From Adiantum capillus-veneris (lineage: Eukaryota; Streptophyta; Polypodiopsida; Polypodiales; Pteridaceae), in the NCBI GenBank assembly GCA_014529385.2, contig CM043954.1, forward strand, positions 98,974,747-99,038,746: a DNA stretch of 64,000 nt, written 5' to 3'. The position numbers were made by a program, and so were the translations under genes. Positions 25,430 through 36,430 of the stretch are shown here, in pieces (position 1 is the first letter of the stretch; each line of letters begins with the position of its first letter). The notes under the pieces are model-generated. The model did not search any database. It had not been told where the DNA came from and saw only the letters and a program-made list of their open reading frames with translations.

Positions 25430-26632
25430 CATATGTGGAAGAAGGAAGCTAGTCATAATGAAATACCCAGACATAGGGAAAGATCCAATGATATAAAGAT
25501 AGCCTTTCTCACATTTGGAGGCATCAAAAGGGATGATCTAGATGTTCATATCCAAGATTTGAGAAATATGTTGACCTCAAAGAAATTGATGAAGATCATT
25601 GGGCACAATAGTTCCCTCAAACTTTGAAGGATATAGCTAAAAAATGGTACTACCATAATCCATCATGTAGGTTGAGAATGGATAGCAAGTTGAAGGAAGC
25701 TTTTCTTTTAGAGTATAGTGAGAACAAAGGGGATGAAGATATCCTCTATGAGTTGGATAAGATTCAATAGGGCAGGAATTATGTAGAGAAGATCAAAGAA
25801 CTTACTATACATCTACATAAATCCCCATCAAAGAAATGCATGATAGCATGGTTTCTAAGTGGATTTGAAAGCAAGTAGCTAAGGAAGCAAGAAGTACCAG
25901 CTTCTACCAAAAAAATTGAATGATCTAGTTCATTGAGCTCTAAAACTAGAACAACAGGTCAAGAAGGAGAAGGTTCAGAGAGGTAAATTTAGCTCAAGTT
26001 CTAGTGAGTCTTCTTTAGACGAGACACCATCAAGTTTGAGTTCATTCAATGAGAAGCATTCTAAAGAACTGGCCATAACACGAAAGAAGGGATCTTGGTC
26101 AAGTAAAATTGAGGAATTGTCAAAGTAGATTTCTGAGATATTAGAGACCAAACCTTTAATTGGGAAAATAGAGACCTAGTGCATAAGTTGCAAATCCAAA
26201 GAGGATCAAACTGACGGATGTATCTATTGCACATACTGGCAAAACCTTTGGTCATTTATGGAATAATTGTAAGATCAAGATACATCATTTTAAGGATAAT
26301 AAGATGTATCCTTAATTGCATTGACAAATCATGAGCCGATTCAGCAAGAGAAGGCTAGTGAGAAACTAAATTATCAAAATACTACCAGTGGTATGGCTAG
26401 CAGAGAGAGATATCAGAACTTTTTTGGTCGTGGAAGAGGTAGAATCAATTTTACAAGAAGGAATGTCAGCTGTCACACTTGTACAAAGTATGGGTACTTT
26501 TTAGCTCAATGTCTTGACAATCTGAAAGTTGAAGTGACCAAGGGGAGAATGATAGAGCCAGTATCGGTGCATGTGATCACCATGAGCTCTAGAATTGTCA
26601 TTGAGGGGATGCCAAAGGAGCTAGTCACTTGA
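25430..26632 (+). pseudogene. Decayed LTR-retrotransposon gag
   Basis: Across several frames the sequence reads as a gag. FGGIKRDDLDVHIQDLRNML is at the start. KDIAKKWYYHN and KLKEAFLLEYSENKGDED come next in order (about 25630-25730), then IAWFLSGFES. A single zinc knuckle is near 26468-26510, CHTCTKYGYFLAQC, in which the conserved His is Tyr. There is an Arg/Gly-rich FGRGRGRINF before it. Many stops. No pol follows it. Confidence 0.6.
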
Positions 26633-27990
26633 ATGAAGAAAGCTAGCAATGAGAAAAATAGAGAACATTCTGAAAGGCTAAAGAAAAGGCAAAAAAAGTG
26701 GATGAGTGGTAGGAGAAAAGGGTATTGAGTGCTTAGACCATGCAAGATCTAGAGGGGAGGAAGCCGAGCAAAAGACACCGTGCGCACATTCACACACCCA
26801 AAAAACTCAACACAACACAAGAAATTTATCAAAGTATGCCCCACACACACCACCACTCAAGAGCTCAATGAAAATTCTTCCCACAATCCCCCTTCAAACT
26901 CCAAACACCTTGACCTACAAGCCCTTGCCTTTCCCGCAGGCACTACAAGGTGAGTCGAGTTGATCAACACTTGAAATGACACTTGATGGTGACCAAAATA
27001 TACAAGGAAAACCATAAAAAACTCAAAAATTCCAGCCACAAAATGCCTCTCTCAAACCATTGCAAAACCTTCACCAAACTCCACTTTGTTGAACTCTTTG
27101 GAGTAGCCCCAACCCTAATGGCACTAATACAGGGTCACATAGTCTTGTAGAAATCCACACCTTCTTCCCTCAATTCCTTGCACACACACATCCATGGAAA
27201 TCTCAAAACTTACATAGAATCTCCCAAGTGCAAAATTGAAGAGAGAAATCTCTCATTCACTCCTCCACACACTCAAAAATAGGATGTGAACGCGGCGAGA
27301 CTGCATTAGACCACCTTTAGAAACCCTGCTTCCTCCCACACAGAGAGAGGTGAAAGTGCTGATTCTTGGCTTCAAAATATCTCCCTAAGCATGAAACATC
27401 GCGGTACTATGAGTGATGTGTCAAATTTCAGCCTTTTCACACCACTTTTGGCCATTCTGACTTTTTTTGACCCAATTTTGACCAGTTTTGACCCCAGACG
27501 GGCATTTTTCGCGAGAAAAATATCAAATGGACTCCAAAATCCACCAAATTTTGTAGGCATGATACCCAAAAATCATTTCCACATGCTCACATACCATGTT
27601 TGACCACTTCTAGGGTGGTGTATGCATCACTGCAAATCAAGCACCACAAATAGACAATTAATGCATGTGTCAAACTTCCCGGGTAGGACAAGGGTGCCCA
27701 CACCTCCAACTTGCATTAATTAGATTACAAAAAGCTCAAAAAATTCCCAAGAGCCAAAATAATCTATTTGGAATCATATCTAAGGTGTCGACAACTTGTC
27801 TAGGCATTTACGTGTGCTTGGCTGCCGGCACACGAACCTGACTATTCATAATGTGTACAGGTTGCATCATTTTTAAAACTTGAAACCACTTTGAAAAGCT
27901 CCCAAATGCATGTATTTACAACTTTTTGTACATATAACCATGCATATATAGCTACTTTGTACATGTCAAAAGCGGTTTATCATCATCGCC
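26633..27990. other. Probable LTR or untranslated sequence of the Tat-like element
   Basis: No coding domain. On the minus strand a purine-rich GTTGGAGG at about 27708-27715 precedes TGTGGGCACCC, which could be the polypurine tract and LTR start for the pol fragment at 28000-30060. A segment at about 27479-27540 recurs at 52329-52382 (GGGCATTTTTCGCGAGAAAAA and GACTCCAAAATC). Confidence 0.35.
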
Positions 27991-27999
27991 CACCCTCTA

Positions 28000-30060
28000 G
28001 GTGCATTTATGCTCAACCAAGAGACTATTTGCATCTAGAACCACATTCCTTGCAAAATGTTTCTTCAATCTATAACCATTTATTCTATAGTACAAACATT
28101 CACCAAGGAGCTTTTCCAACTCATATGTGCCATTCAAAAATACATGCTTCACTCTCAATGGTCCCAACTATTTGTCCCTCAACTTCTTTTGAAAAGTGAA
28201 ATCCAAGTGAGAGGCATACTTCATCACTAGATTCCCTCTTTAATCTCTTTCTTTGGCAGCCTCTTATTCATTTTCTCCATCCTTGTCTTTGCTTGTTGAA
28301 GATAATAATCATTGCAAAAACTCTAAAGCAAGAATTCTTTCTTGCAGCTTGTCATTATGTGCCCCTTGCATTTTGCACAACAACTTCAAGGCATCAAGTG
28401 CACCTATATGGGCATAAGAGATTCCTTTCCATAAACAAGTGCATATGGCATGAACCGTGTTGACACTCCATATGAAGTTCTATAAGCCCACAAACACTTT
28501 TCCAAGTCCAAGTCCCACTCTTTAGGATGCTCTCTAGCATACAATGATATTGTCTTCACAATTTGACCATTGCAGTTTTCAACCAACCCATTTCATGGTG
28601 GGTAGTAAGGAGAAGAATGTCTATGCTAAATTTTCAATTTCTCCATGAGAGCACTAACAAGTTTTCCCTTGAAGCTTGGTCCATGATAAGAAATGATAAC
28701 CATAGGGGCTTCAAACTTGCAACACACCTGTTCATACAAAAAAGAGGCCACTCTTGCTGCTGTTACATCTTTTACAGCTCTTGCTTATACCCATTTTGTC
28801 ACCCACTGCACCTGTATGGGCATAAGAGCTTCCTTTCCATAAACAAGCTCATATGGCATGAAATGTGTTGACACTCTTTACAGTTATATAAGCCCACAAA
28901 CACTTTTCCAAGTCCAAGTCCCACTCTTTAGGATGCTCTCTAGCATACTTTGATAGCATGTTCACAATTTGACTATTGCAGTTTTCAACCAACCCATTGC
29001 ATTGTGTGTAGTAAGGAGAAGAATGGCTATGCTGAATTTTCAATTTCTTCAGTAGAGCACTAGCAAGTTTTCTCCTGAAGCCTAGTCCATGATCAAAAAT
29101 GATAATTATAGGGGCTTCAAACCTACAACACACCTGTTCATACAAAAAAGAGGCCACTCTTCCTACTGTTACATCTTTTACAGCTCTTGCTTCCACCCAC
29201 TTTGTCAAATAGTACACAACCACAAGGATATATTTTTTTCCATTGTTGGTCCTTGGCATTGGACCTAAAACGTCCACTCCCCATTTTGCAAATGCATCAT
29301 AAGACATTATAGCTTTTTGAGGCTCAACCAAAAGCTTTTGGTTTGCAAATGCTTGGCATTCATGGCATGACTTGCACGAAAAATAAGCATCTCTCATCAT
29401 AGAGGGCCAACAATAACCCGCTCTCAAAATACAATAGACAACCCGATCCTTACCTTGATGGCCTGTTTCTTCATGGCAGTGATATAAAATCAAGCCTATT
29501 TCTTCTTTGTACGACACTTTCCTCAGAATGGTATCTTTGCCATAAAAGATGAGATCCTCACCTACCAATGTGTAGTTTCTTGCTTTTGCAACTATTCTCT
29601 TACATCAAACCTTTGACATGCCCTCTGGACATTGCCCTTTACCAAGAAATACTTCTACATATTGCAATGATTCCCTTCTCGCATACAAGGCTTCCTTGAC
29701 CTTTAAAGGAGCCATCAAGGCATCCAACTTATCCCTAGCCAACTCATTAGCTTCTTTATTCTTCTCATGAGGAAAATGCTTAAATTGTATCTTCTCAAAC
29801 TCATGCAAAAGCTTCTTGATGCCATAGAACCACTTCTTCAAATTGTCTTTAGTAACGTTCCACAAACCAAGCAACTGATTCATGACTAGCAATGCATCCT
29901 CTTTTGCAATGACCCTCTTCAATCCAAACTCAACACACTACTTCAATCCAAGGAAAAGCGTGAGATACTCGGCATCATTGTTACTTTTAGCTTCATCAAG
30001 GTCGTAAGATCTAGAAAAGATTACATCGCCTTTTGGGTTCTTAATGATTACCCCGCCACT
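28000..30060 (-). pseudogene. Tat-like Ty3/gypsy pol fragment (second RNase H and integrase)
   Basis: Minus-strand order: an RNase H of the archaeal type found in Tat elements (SNNDAEYLTLFLGL at about 29985, FKHFPHEKNKEANELA at 29760); integrase zinc region (HCHEETGHQGKDR and CKSCHECQAF, about 29480-29340); core with GVDVLGPMPRTN, FDHGLGFRRKLA and SPYYTQCNGLVENCN; and a C-terminal domain at about 28240-28030 (HLDFTFQKKLRDK, NGTYELEKL, NGYRLKKHFA). In the second catalytic motif the usual Asp-Asn/His-Gly context is kept, but stops occur elsewhere. A 408-bp tandem duplication repeats the end of the core. gag, protease and RT are absent. Confidence 0.85.
28399..29214. repeat. 408-bp tandem duplication within integrase
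   Basis: 28399-28806 and 28807-29214 are near-identical (for example GGGCATAAGAG, TTTCCATAAACAAG, CATATGGCATGAA at offset 408). Each unit encodes the same integrase segment ending KEWDLDLEKCLWAY. The duplication inserts an extra partial core and so breaks the frame. Confidence 0.85.
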
Positions 30061-31618
30061 TACTTTTTGAAGAACTTTCTTGTGCACCATTGAAAATGAT
30101 TATATATACTATCATGCACTTTTTGGATGAGCATAAAGCCAGTAGATCATGCGAAAAATCTTGATAACTATCCTCATGTATATATGTGTACATAGTGCTT
30201 CGAGTTTTGGGAGTGACCATGTAAAAATTCATGTACAAAGGTTTTGTTTTTTCGGGATTATGTAATGATATTTTGGGTCGTTTGAGTCCCCAAAACATGG
30301 TTTTCAGTAAGTATTTTTAGCTGTGCTTTATAGCTTGTGAATTAGACTTGTACATCATGAGTTATGTGCATTCGAAGTGGGAGGTCTAGACTTAGACAAT
30401 GGTTGCAGATGGGAAACTGGGACAACTTGATGATTTAAATTAGAAAATTTGAGATTTTAAATTTCTAAAAATAGAGTAAGTGATGGGCTCAAGCCGTGCT
30501 TTACGGTGTTGCATTCGGTGGCCGGAGCGGTGCACCATGCTCCTAGGAAGTTGGTCCTGAAGGGAGGTTGAGATGATATTTTTTGTGGGGGGAGGAAGGA
30601 GTTGGAGAAGTACAAGAGGAGGATGCCATGTGGCACTGAGATTATCCCACATGGGAAGGGGAAAGGAGGAAATGGGGGGTATAAGGGGAGGATGGGGTGC
30701 CCATTAGGGGTGTACCAAAGGAGAGAGGAGCTCTTTCATGCCTTGGCTATGGGGGCTCGTGGGCTTCATGGGGGAGAAGATGGCGCACTTTTAAGGAGCC
30801 TTGCAAGAGAGCCTTGTCAACTGAGGAGAGAGAAGAATTTTCTTCGAATAAAAGATAAAAAAGGGTGCGCATTTTATAGTTGCAATTCTTTGCAACACCT
30901 GCAAACATTCCAGAGAGCTCATTTTTTAGCAAAAGAGGTACACCCCCAACTTTGAGTGGCCATATCTCTCTCATCTTTAATCTGTTTTTAGCCTATGGAT
31001 GCTCTACAGACATCTACTCAAGACGAGATATGTCTTTATATCCTTAGTTTATCCTAATTTCAAGTGTGATTTATGCTAGAATAATTCTTTATAAAACTTT
31101 ATAGGTGCTTATCACAAGTGGTTTTGGTGGTGTAATAGTCCTTCTTTCTGATGGTGTGACTCATGCAAGGCTATATAGGCACTTGTTGTCCTTGTTGTTT
31201 GCATGCTAACATCATTTTGGTGCCCCCATAGAAGAGCAAGTGCTCATGTGCTCCAATTCTTGTGAAATATGTCTATTTTGCAGACAAAGAATGTAAAGGG
31301 TTGTGGGTTCTTATGGACAACCATCTATGTATGTGAAAATTGTGGACAACACTTGAGGCGGCCGTGTAATTGGATTGCAGCCTTTGGAGGGTTGTGAAGT
31401 TCTATGAAGCCAAGCACTAGGGGCTGTAGGTTACCCAATGTGAGGTGGATTAGGTAATGGAGCGATCCATCGACATCCCTTGAACTTATGATGTCACATG
31501 TAAGTGTTTTTTGTGGCAATAGAGCGGACGAGTTTCCACAGCTTCATGGATTGCCTAATGAGAATGAATAGGCTTTTACTGAGAAATTGGAAGTTAATTT
31601 CTTATTGTAAAATATACT
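30061..31618. other. Unassigned sequence
   Basis: No protein family, LTR boundary or tandem repeat recognised. 30600-30830 is G-rich with GGAGAGG and GGGAAGGGG words. Short frames on both strands look like chance. Confidence 0.4.
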
Positions 31619-31870
31619 AGATCAAGCTATATTATTGCAGGACGAGGCAAAAGTTTGGTTACAAAATTATGAAGAGGTGGTACATGCACAAACTCTAGGG
31701 GTAGTTTTGGACTACAATCATGTGAAGCAGGCTTTGTTGGCACAATATAGGAGCATTGAAGTACCTAATGAAGTTTGGCATGAAATTTTGGCATACATTC
31801 AGAAGACTAATCAAAGTGTTGATGATTTTGTCATGCAGTTTACCTGTTTATGGGATAAATGAGCCCGAGA
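31619..31870 (+). pseudogene. Short retrotransposon gag fragment
   Basis: DEAKVWLQNYEEV, then VKQALLAQYRSIEVPNEVW and IQKTNQSVDDFVMQFTCLW match the pattern of the retrotransposon gag domain (aromatic W, a basic QALLAQY segment, then QSVDDF..F..L). It is open for about 80 codons, then stops. Nothing else of the element is recognisable next to it. Confidence 0.55.
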
Positions 31871-31901
31871 TTTAGGGGTGAAAACATAGAATGGTGTCTA
31901 A

Positions 31902-31929
31902 ATACTTGGTGTCCATGGACACCAAGTAT
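31902..31929. repeat. 28-bp perfect palindrome
   Basis: The sequence on both strands reads ATACTTGGTGTCC followed by its exact complement, centred on CCATGG. Weaker complementary words flank it (ATGGTGTC on the left, GGCACCAT on the right). Confidence 0.9.
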
Positions 31930-31973
31930 GCTGCTATGGATGGCACCATAGCTGGGCTTTTAAGTCAATAATT

Positions 31974-32216
31974 TTTAAAAGAATACTGGTAAAAGAATAT
32001 AGGTAAGACAAATGACTTCACGACTCCACTACTCGGATTGAAAGACATGGAGCGGTTAGCACGTGTGGACCTCTCCCTCCGTCTCTCTCTCTCTTAAAAG
32101 AATATTGGTAAAAGAATATAGGTAAGATAAATGACTTCACGACTCCACTACTCGGATTGAAAGACATGGAGCGGTTAGCACGCGTGGACCTCTCTCTCTC
32201 TCTCTCTCTCTCTCTC
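31974..32216. repeat. Tandem duplication of about 120 bp
   Basis: 31974-32094 and 32095-32216 are near-identical (AAAAGAATA.TGGTAAAAGAA, GACTTCACGACTCC, GAGCGGTTAGCACG), each ending in CCTCTC and a TC run. A second TC run follows at 32243-32264. It lies just upstream of the transposase start. Confidence 0.9.
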
Positions 32217-33269
32217 AGATGGCCTCCAATGCCCATTTCCATCTCTCTCTCTCTCTCTCTCTCCCACTCTCCTGTTCAGTATATGGATGATGGAGACTCT
32301 TTTCCTCTCGCTTTGGTTCCAGCTCATACCTTCTCACAAGAAGCAATGTAGCTTCTTGAACTCAACAATGCAGCACAAATGGATTTCAGTTCACTATTAC
32401 AATCAGGAAGTTTTGTACAACTTCATTCATTTCAAACTACTGCAGACTATTCCAGGATGGTGGACGAAGGATTTTATGATGAGGCACATGGAATAGATAT
32501 AGTTCATACGTAGGTGCACTCCAAGAGAAAGACTTGTCTAAATGAGGATGAAATTATTGCAGCGAGGAGGTATGAAGCACGGGCTAAACGTGAGTACAGA
32601 AAGCGATGTCGTGCAAGAAAGCAAGTACAACCAAGCGTCAACATTGGAGCGGAAGATTGTCATAGGGAGGACGTCGATGTACACACAAAGGAAGACAAGA
32701 AGCAACATACTATTCAAAATATTGTTCAGCACATTGTGAGACAGCTGCATAGTTACGGGAAAGAAGATAAGAATGCAATTCTTCAAGGTGTTTTCAATGA
32801 TGATAGAATCTTGCCATTCTGTGAAGATTTGTATCTTCCTGCAAATGGCCTTATTTCTGCACTCAAGGTCTCCTTACAGGAATTAAAGATTCCAAAATCA
32901 GTCGACGAGATGTTTTAAAAGTAAAGCACATTCAGCATGCTGGTGAATGGATTACTGCATGATAATGGGAGCCAAGGTAGAGGTGTTACTCTACATAAAG
33001 TGGCGAAGCTATTACATGTTCATCCAAGGAATTTATATTCAGCTTTGGGTAGACTTGACAACGATCCTATGTCAAGTACGCTGAGGTCCGACTTATGCAA
33101 AAGGAAACCTGTAAATGTCGGGTCCTTATCGGAGGAATTGAAGCAGACAATTATTACATTTTGGATAGAGCACAGTAGGGTATCTCCAAACAAGAAAGAT
33201 ATTTGTCGGAAATGATTGGGCAGAAAAAATTATCAAGAGCATCCCATACACTTACTTGATGAATCTCAG

Positions 33270-34300
33270 GTAAACATGTCTCATTCTTACAATGAACAAC
33301 TCTCAAGTGAAACATCTCACTCTTATGAATAGCTACCCATTGGGTGTTATGGAGTTGTGTACATGCTACTATATGTGATATGTAGCCAAGTAATGTGTCA
33401 AGATAGTCCATTGTCTCTACCTAGGCTATTATGTGTGCTATATTGCACAAGTGTAGCCCAATGTCCCTGTCTATGCTATAAGTTCGCCATGTAAAATGAC
33501 TCTATTGTAGTAAGATAGCAACATGTGTGCTATACAGTAAAGGTGTGTGTAAGAATAGCACAATGTTCTTGTCTATGATATGATGTGTGGTATGTGAAAG
33601 AGCTATATTACATATTGAGAGCACTATGTGTGCCATATAGCGTTAGTGTGTGTAATAAGAGGCCAATGTCCCTATCTATGCTATTGGGTCATATTATTTC
33701 TTGCAGTATGAGTGCTATATAGCATAACCATGTGTAATAATAGCCCAATGGTCTTGTCTATGCTATTATGTGTGCCATGTAGCAGGACTCTATCAGAGTA
33801 TGACAACATCATGTCTGCTATATAGTAGACATGTGTGTATAATAGCACAATATACCTATCTATGATATTATGTGTGCTATCAGATTATATAATATTATGA
33901 GAGCACTATGTGTGCTACATAGCAGATGTTAGTGTAATAGTAGCACGGTATCCATGTCTATGCTATTATGTGTGCTATGCATAGTGTCATATGTGTAATA
34001 GCACAATATCCCTATCTATGCTCTTTTTGTGTGTTATGTAGAAGAACTGTGTTATAATATGAGAGCACTATGTGTGCTATATAGCAGACGTGTGTGTAAT
34101 AACAACTAAAAATCCCTATCTATGCTATTATGTGTTATATAGCAAAATTGAGCATGTAATGAAAGCTGAGTTATCTATCTATGCTATTATCTGTGCTATG
34201 TAGCATAGCTATATGTATTTATACCAATGCATTTGTAGCTATGCTATTATGTGTGATATATAGCAAAATGTAATTCTAATGCATTTTTTTTTTCAAGCAG
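33270..34300 (+). repeat. Transposase intron filled with a diverged tandem repeat
   Basis: A GT (33270) to AG (34300) intron. Units of about 110-120 bp share CCCTATCTATGCTATTATGTG, GTGCTATATAGCA and GTGTGTAATA. The core GCTATATAGC is palindromic and is the same motif that fills the intron of the convergent gene (39180-39990). Confidence 0.8.
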
Positions 34301-35049
34301 ACATAGTATTTCTTGAATTTTAAAGATAGCCACCCACATGTGACAATTGGGCAAAGTTCCTTTGAGAAGCTGAAGCCTTGGTTCGTGCAAAAGTTGAAAG
34401 ATCAAAATACTTGCTGTTGTGTTTATCATATACGACTGATGTATCTCAAAGATACGTTTAATGTTATGCACTCATCTGCTTTTGGTTTTCATGGGAGGTC
34501 ATGTACATCTAAATGCAATGTTTGCAAATTAGATGGGGTGAATGCAGAATGTCAGGGATCACGAAGTTGTGGGAATCATGCGTATGTACAAAGGCTGAGG
34601 GGGATATGTTAAATAAACACACTTGCTTGATGGGCCAATGCAAAAACTGTGGTGTGGAAAAGCTCAGCCTTTGTCCACAAGAACATGCAGAGATGACAAA
34701 GACAGTTCCACTGCAAGTCTTCGAGGACATTAAAGTTCAAACTAAGCATGGTCTAAGTAAGAGAAAGATGTTGTCACTCAAACAGGTGGTTTTAATTGAG
34801 CTGACAGGGAGGATAAAAGACGACATTAGAATCTTCATCGAGCACAATTTCACTTACAGATGACAGGCACATCAATACAGAGAATGTTTGAAGGTGTTTC
34901 CTTCAGATACCATTATATCTGTAGTAGACTTTGCTAAAATTTTCTTGTTTAAAGAGCAAAATGAAGTACAATCCATGCATTGGCATACAGATCAATGCAC
35001 CATCCTTGTTCACATAACGTACATGCGTGATAACGAAGATGACAGTATA

Positions 35050-35297
35050 TCAAGCATATGCATTTCTACATCTCCGATGATAGGTAACATGATACGCTAT
35101 TTGTCCAGCATTGTTTTCTTCTTTGTGATCAGTGGCTTAAAGACTAGGGGCTGAATTTCAAGAAGCGGTGCAGCCTTGCAATTCAAGCATATGCATTTCT
35201 ACATCTCCGATGATAGGCAACATGATACGCTATTTGTCCAGCAATGTTTTCTTCTTTGTGATCAGTGGCTTAAAGACTAGGGGCTGAATTTCAAGAA
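35050..35297 (+). repeat. Local duplication inside the transposase
   Basis: 35050-35165 and 35183-35297 are near-identical (CATATGCATTTCTACATC, GATACGCTATTTGTCC, AGACTAGGGGCTGAATTTC), offset 133 bp. The copy lies between the VVDFAK and WSDGA motifs and adds a partial repeat that destroys the frame. Confidence 0.9.
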
Positions 35298-36342
35298 GCA
35301 CTGGGTGTGGTCAGATGGTGCAGCCTTGCAATTCAAGGTTGCAAGGCCATTTTACTTTGTTGCTAGATATTACCAACTAACAGGTACAGAGATGACATGG
35401 AATTTTTTTGGCTCTAGCCATGGCAAGGGGGAGCATGATGGCGCTGGCACTGTGATAAAGAGAGCCCTTACACATGAACAACTCAAGAGTAATGGATTTG
35501 TTCTTAAGCAAGCTACAGACGTGGTTGCATTTTTGATGAGAACAATGTCCAATGCTGCATGTAGCTCTTATGCACAATCCACTAAAGCAGGTCCTACTAT
35601 AAACATGAAATTTTGGCTAGTAAAAGAGACAGAAGTGGACATGTCTAATCTATGGGGTTGTGAGAGAGTACCAGAATCTCGATCACTCCATTGCATTTCA
35701 GGCTTTTGTCGTCATGATCCTACTCAATTAAGGACCAGACGGCTTTCTTGTTTTTGTGATGCTTGCATGAAGGGCCATTGGAGGACTTGTTCTAGCAAAT
35801 CATATGCAGGCAAGTGGACACATAAGGCATTGAAACCACTCTCTGAGGTACCAGAAGAGACTGAAGTACCAGAAGATGAAGTTGCAATGTTTGAGGGATC
35901 CCAGGATATGCTGAGTGAGTATCTCAATGAAGGTGATAACTTTCAAGTCAATGCAGACACTGGCAATGCAGAAGGTGTAGAGTTATTTCTTTTGAGATGT
36001 ACAAAGAGAAAATGGATGACAGATTGCATCTTAAGAGATAAATGGAAAAACAAAAGTGATAAAAACACTTATGTTGTCATAGGGTGTTATTATCAATAGC
36101 AAGAGGGGGATCCAAATCACTACACTCTGCTTGATGATAGAGGAGTTACTAACCTGTACTCTCACCTTGTTCGGGTAATCAAGTTTGACATGCCTTTGGC
36201 AGATGCTACCTCAAAGACATATTATTTATCTCCGGAACTACATGAAACCATTTACAATGCCATGCCCTATGAAGCAACATAATACCTATTTAACATGCTT
36301 ATATTATGTTCTATATAGCCTTCACCATTCAATACCTCCTTA

Positions 36343-36430
36343 CACATGTCCATTGTGCTATGTATCACATAGCACACAACCACATAGAGCACATAGCATA
36401 GAATCACACACATTTCAGATAATGAGGTTA
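36343..36430. repeat. Copy of an intron segment at the end of the minus-strand gene
   Basis: Matches 39728-39830 in the same orientation (CACATGTCCATTGTGCTATG, CACATAGCATAGAATCACAC). Both contain the GTGCTATGTATCACATAGCAC palindrome-like motif. It lies between the convergent transposase and second gene. Confidence 0.85.

Larger units (their letters stand above)
32283..36290 (+). pseudogene. DDE-like DNA transposase gene (two exons, decayed)
   Basis: Exon 1 (32283-33269) starts ATG-GAT-GAT-GGA, has an Arg/Lys-rich segment (YEARAKREYRKRCRARKQ), later SPNKKDI, and ends CTCAG at a GT donor. Exon 2 begins at 34301 after TTTCAAGCAG. It contains HPHVTIGQSSFEKLKP, a Cys-rich KCNVCKLD/CKNCGVEKL segment, SVVDFAK (34918), VWSDGAALQFK (35305), NFFGSSHGKGEHDG (about 35400) and a C-terminal LSCFCDACM cluster. 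I interpret the Asp of VVDFAK, the Asp of WSDGA and an acidic residue in HGKGEHDG as an RNase H-fold triad. The same motif series occurs in uncharacterised transposase-like proteins of animals; I cannot name the superfamily. Stops, a frame shift near 34590 and a tandem duplication at 35050-35300 inactivate it. Confidence 0.65.

Noticed and set aside
32283-36290. Assignment of the transposase to a named superfamily such as KDZ, hAT or Zisupton
   Set aside because: I recognise the motif series as shared with uncharacterised animal proteins but cannot match it to a named superfamily from sequence alone.
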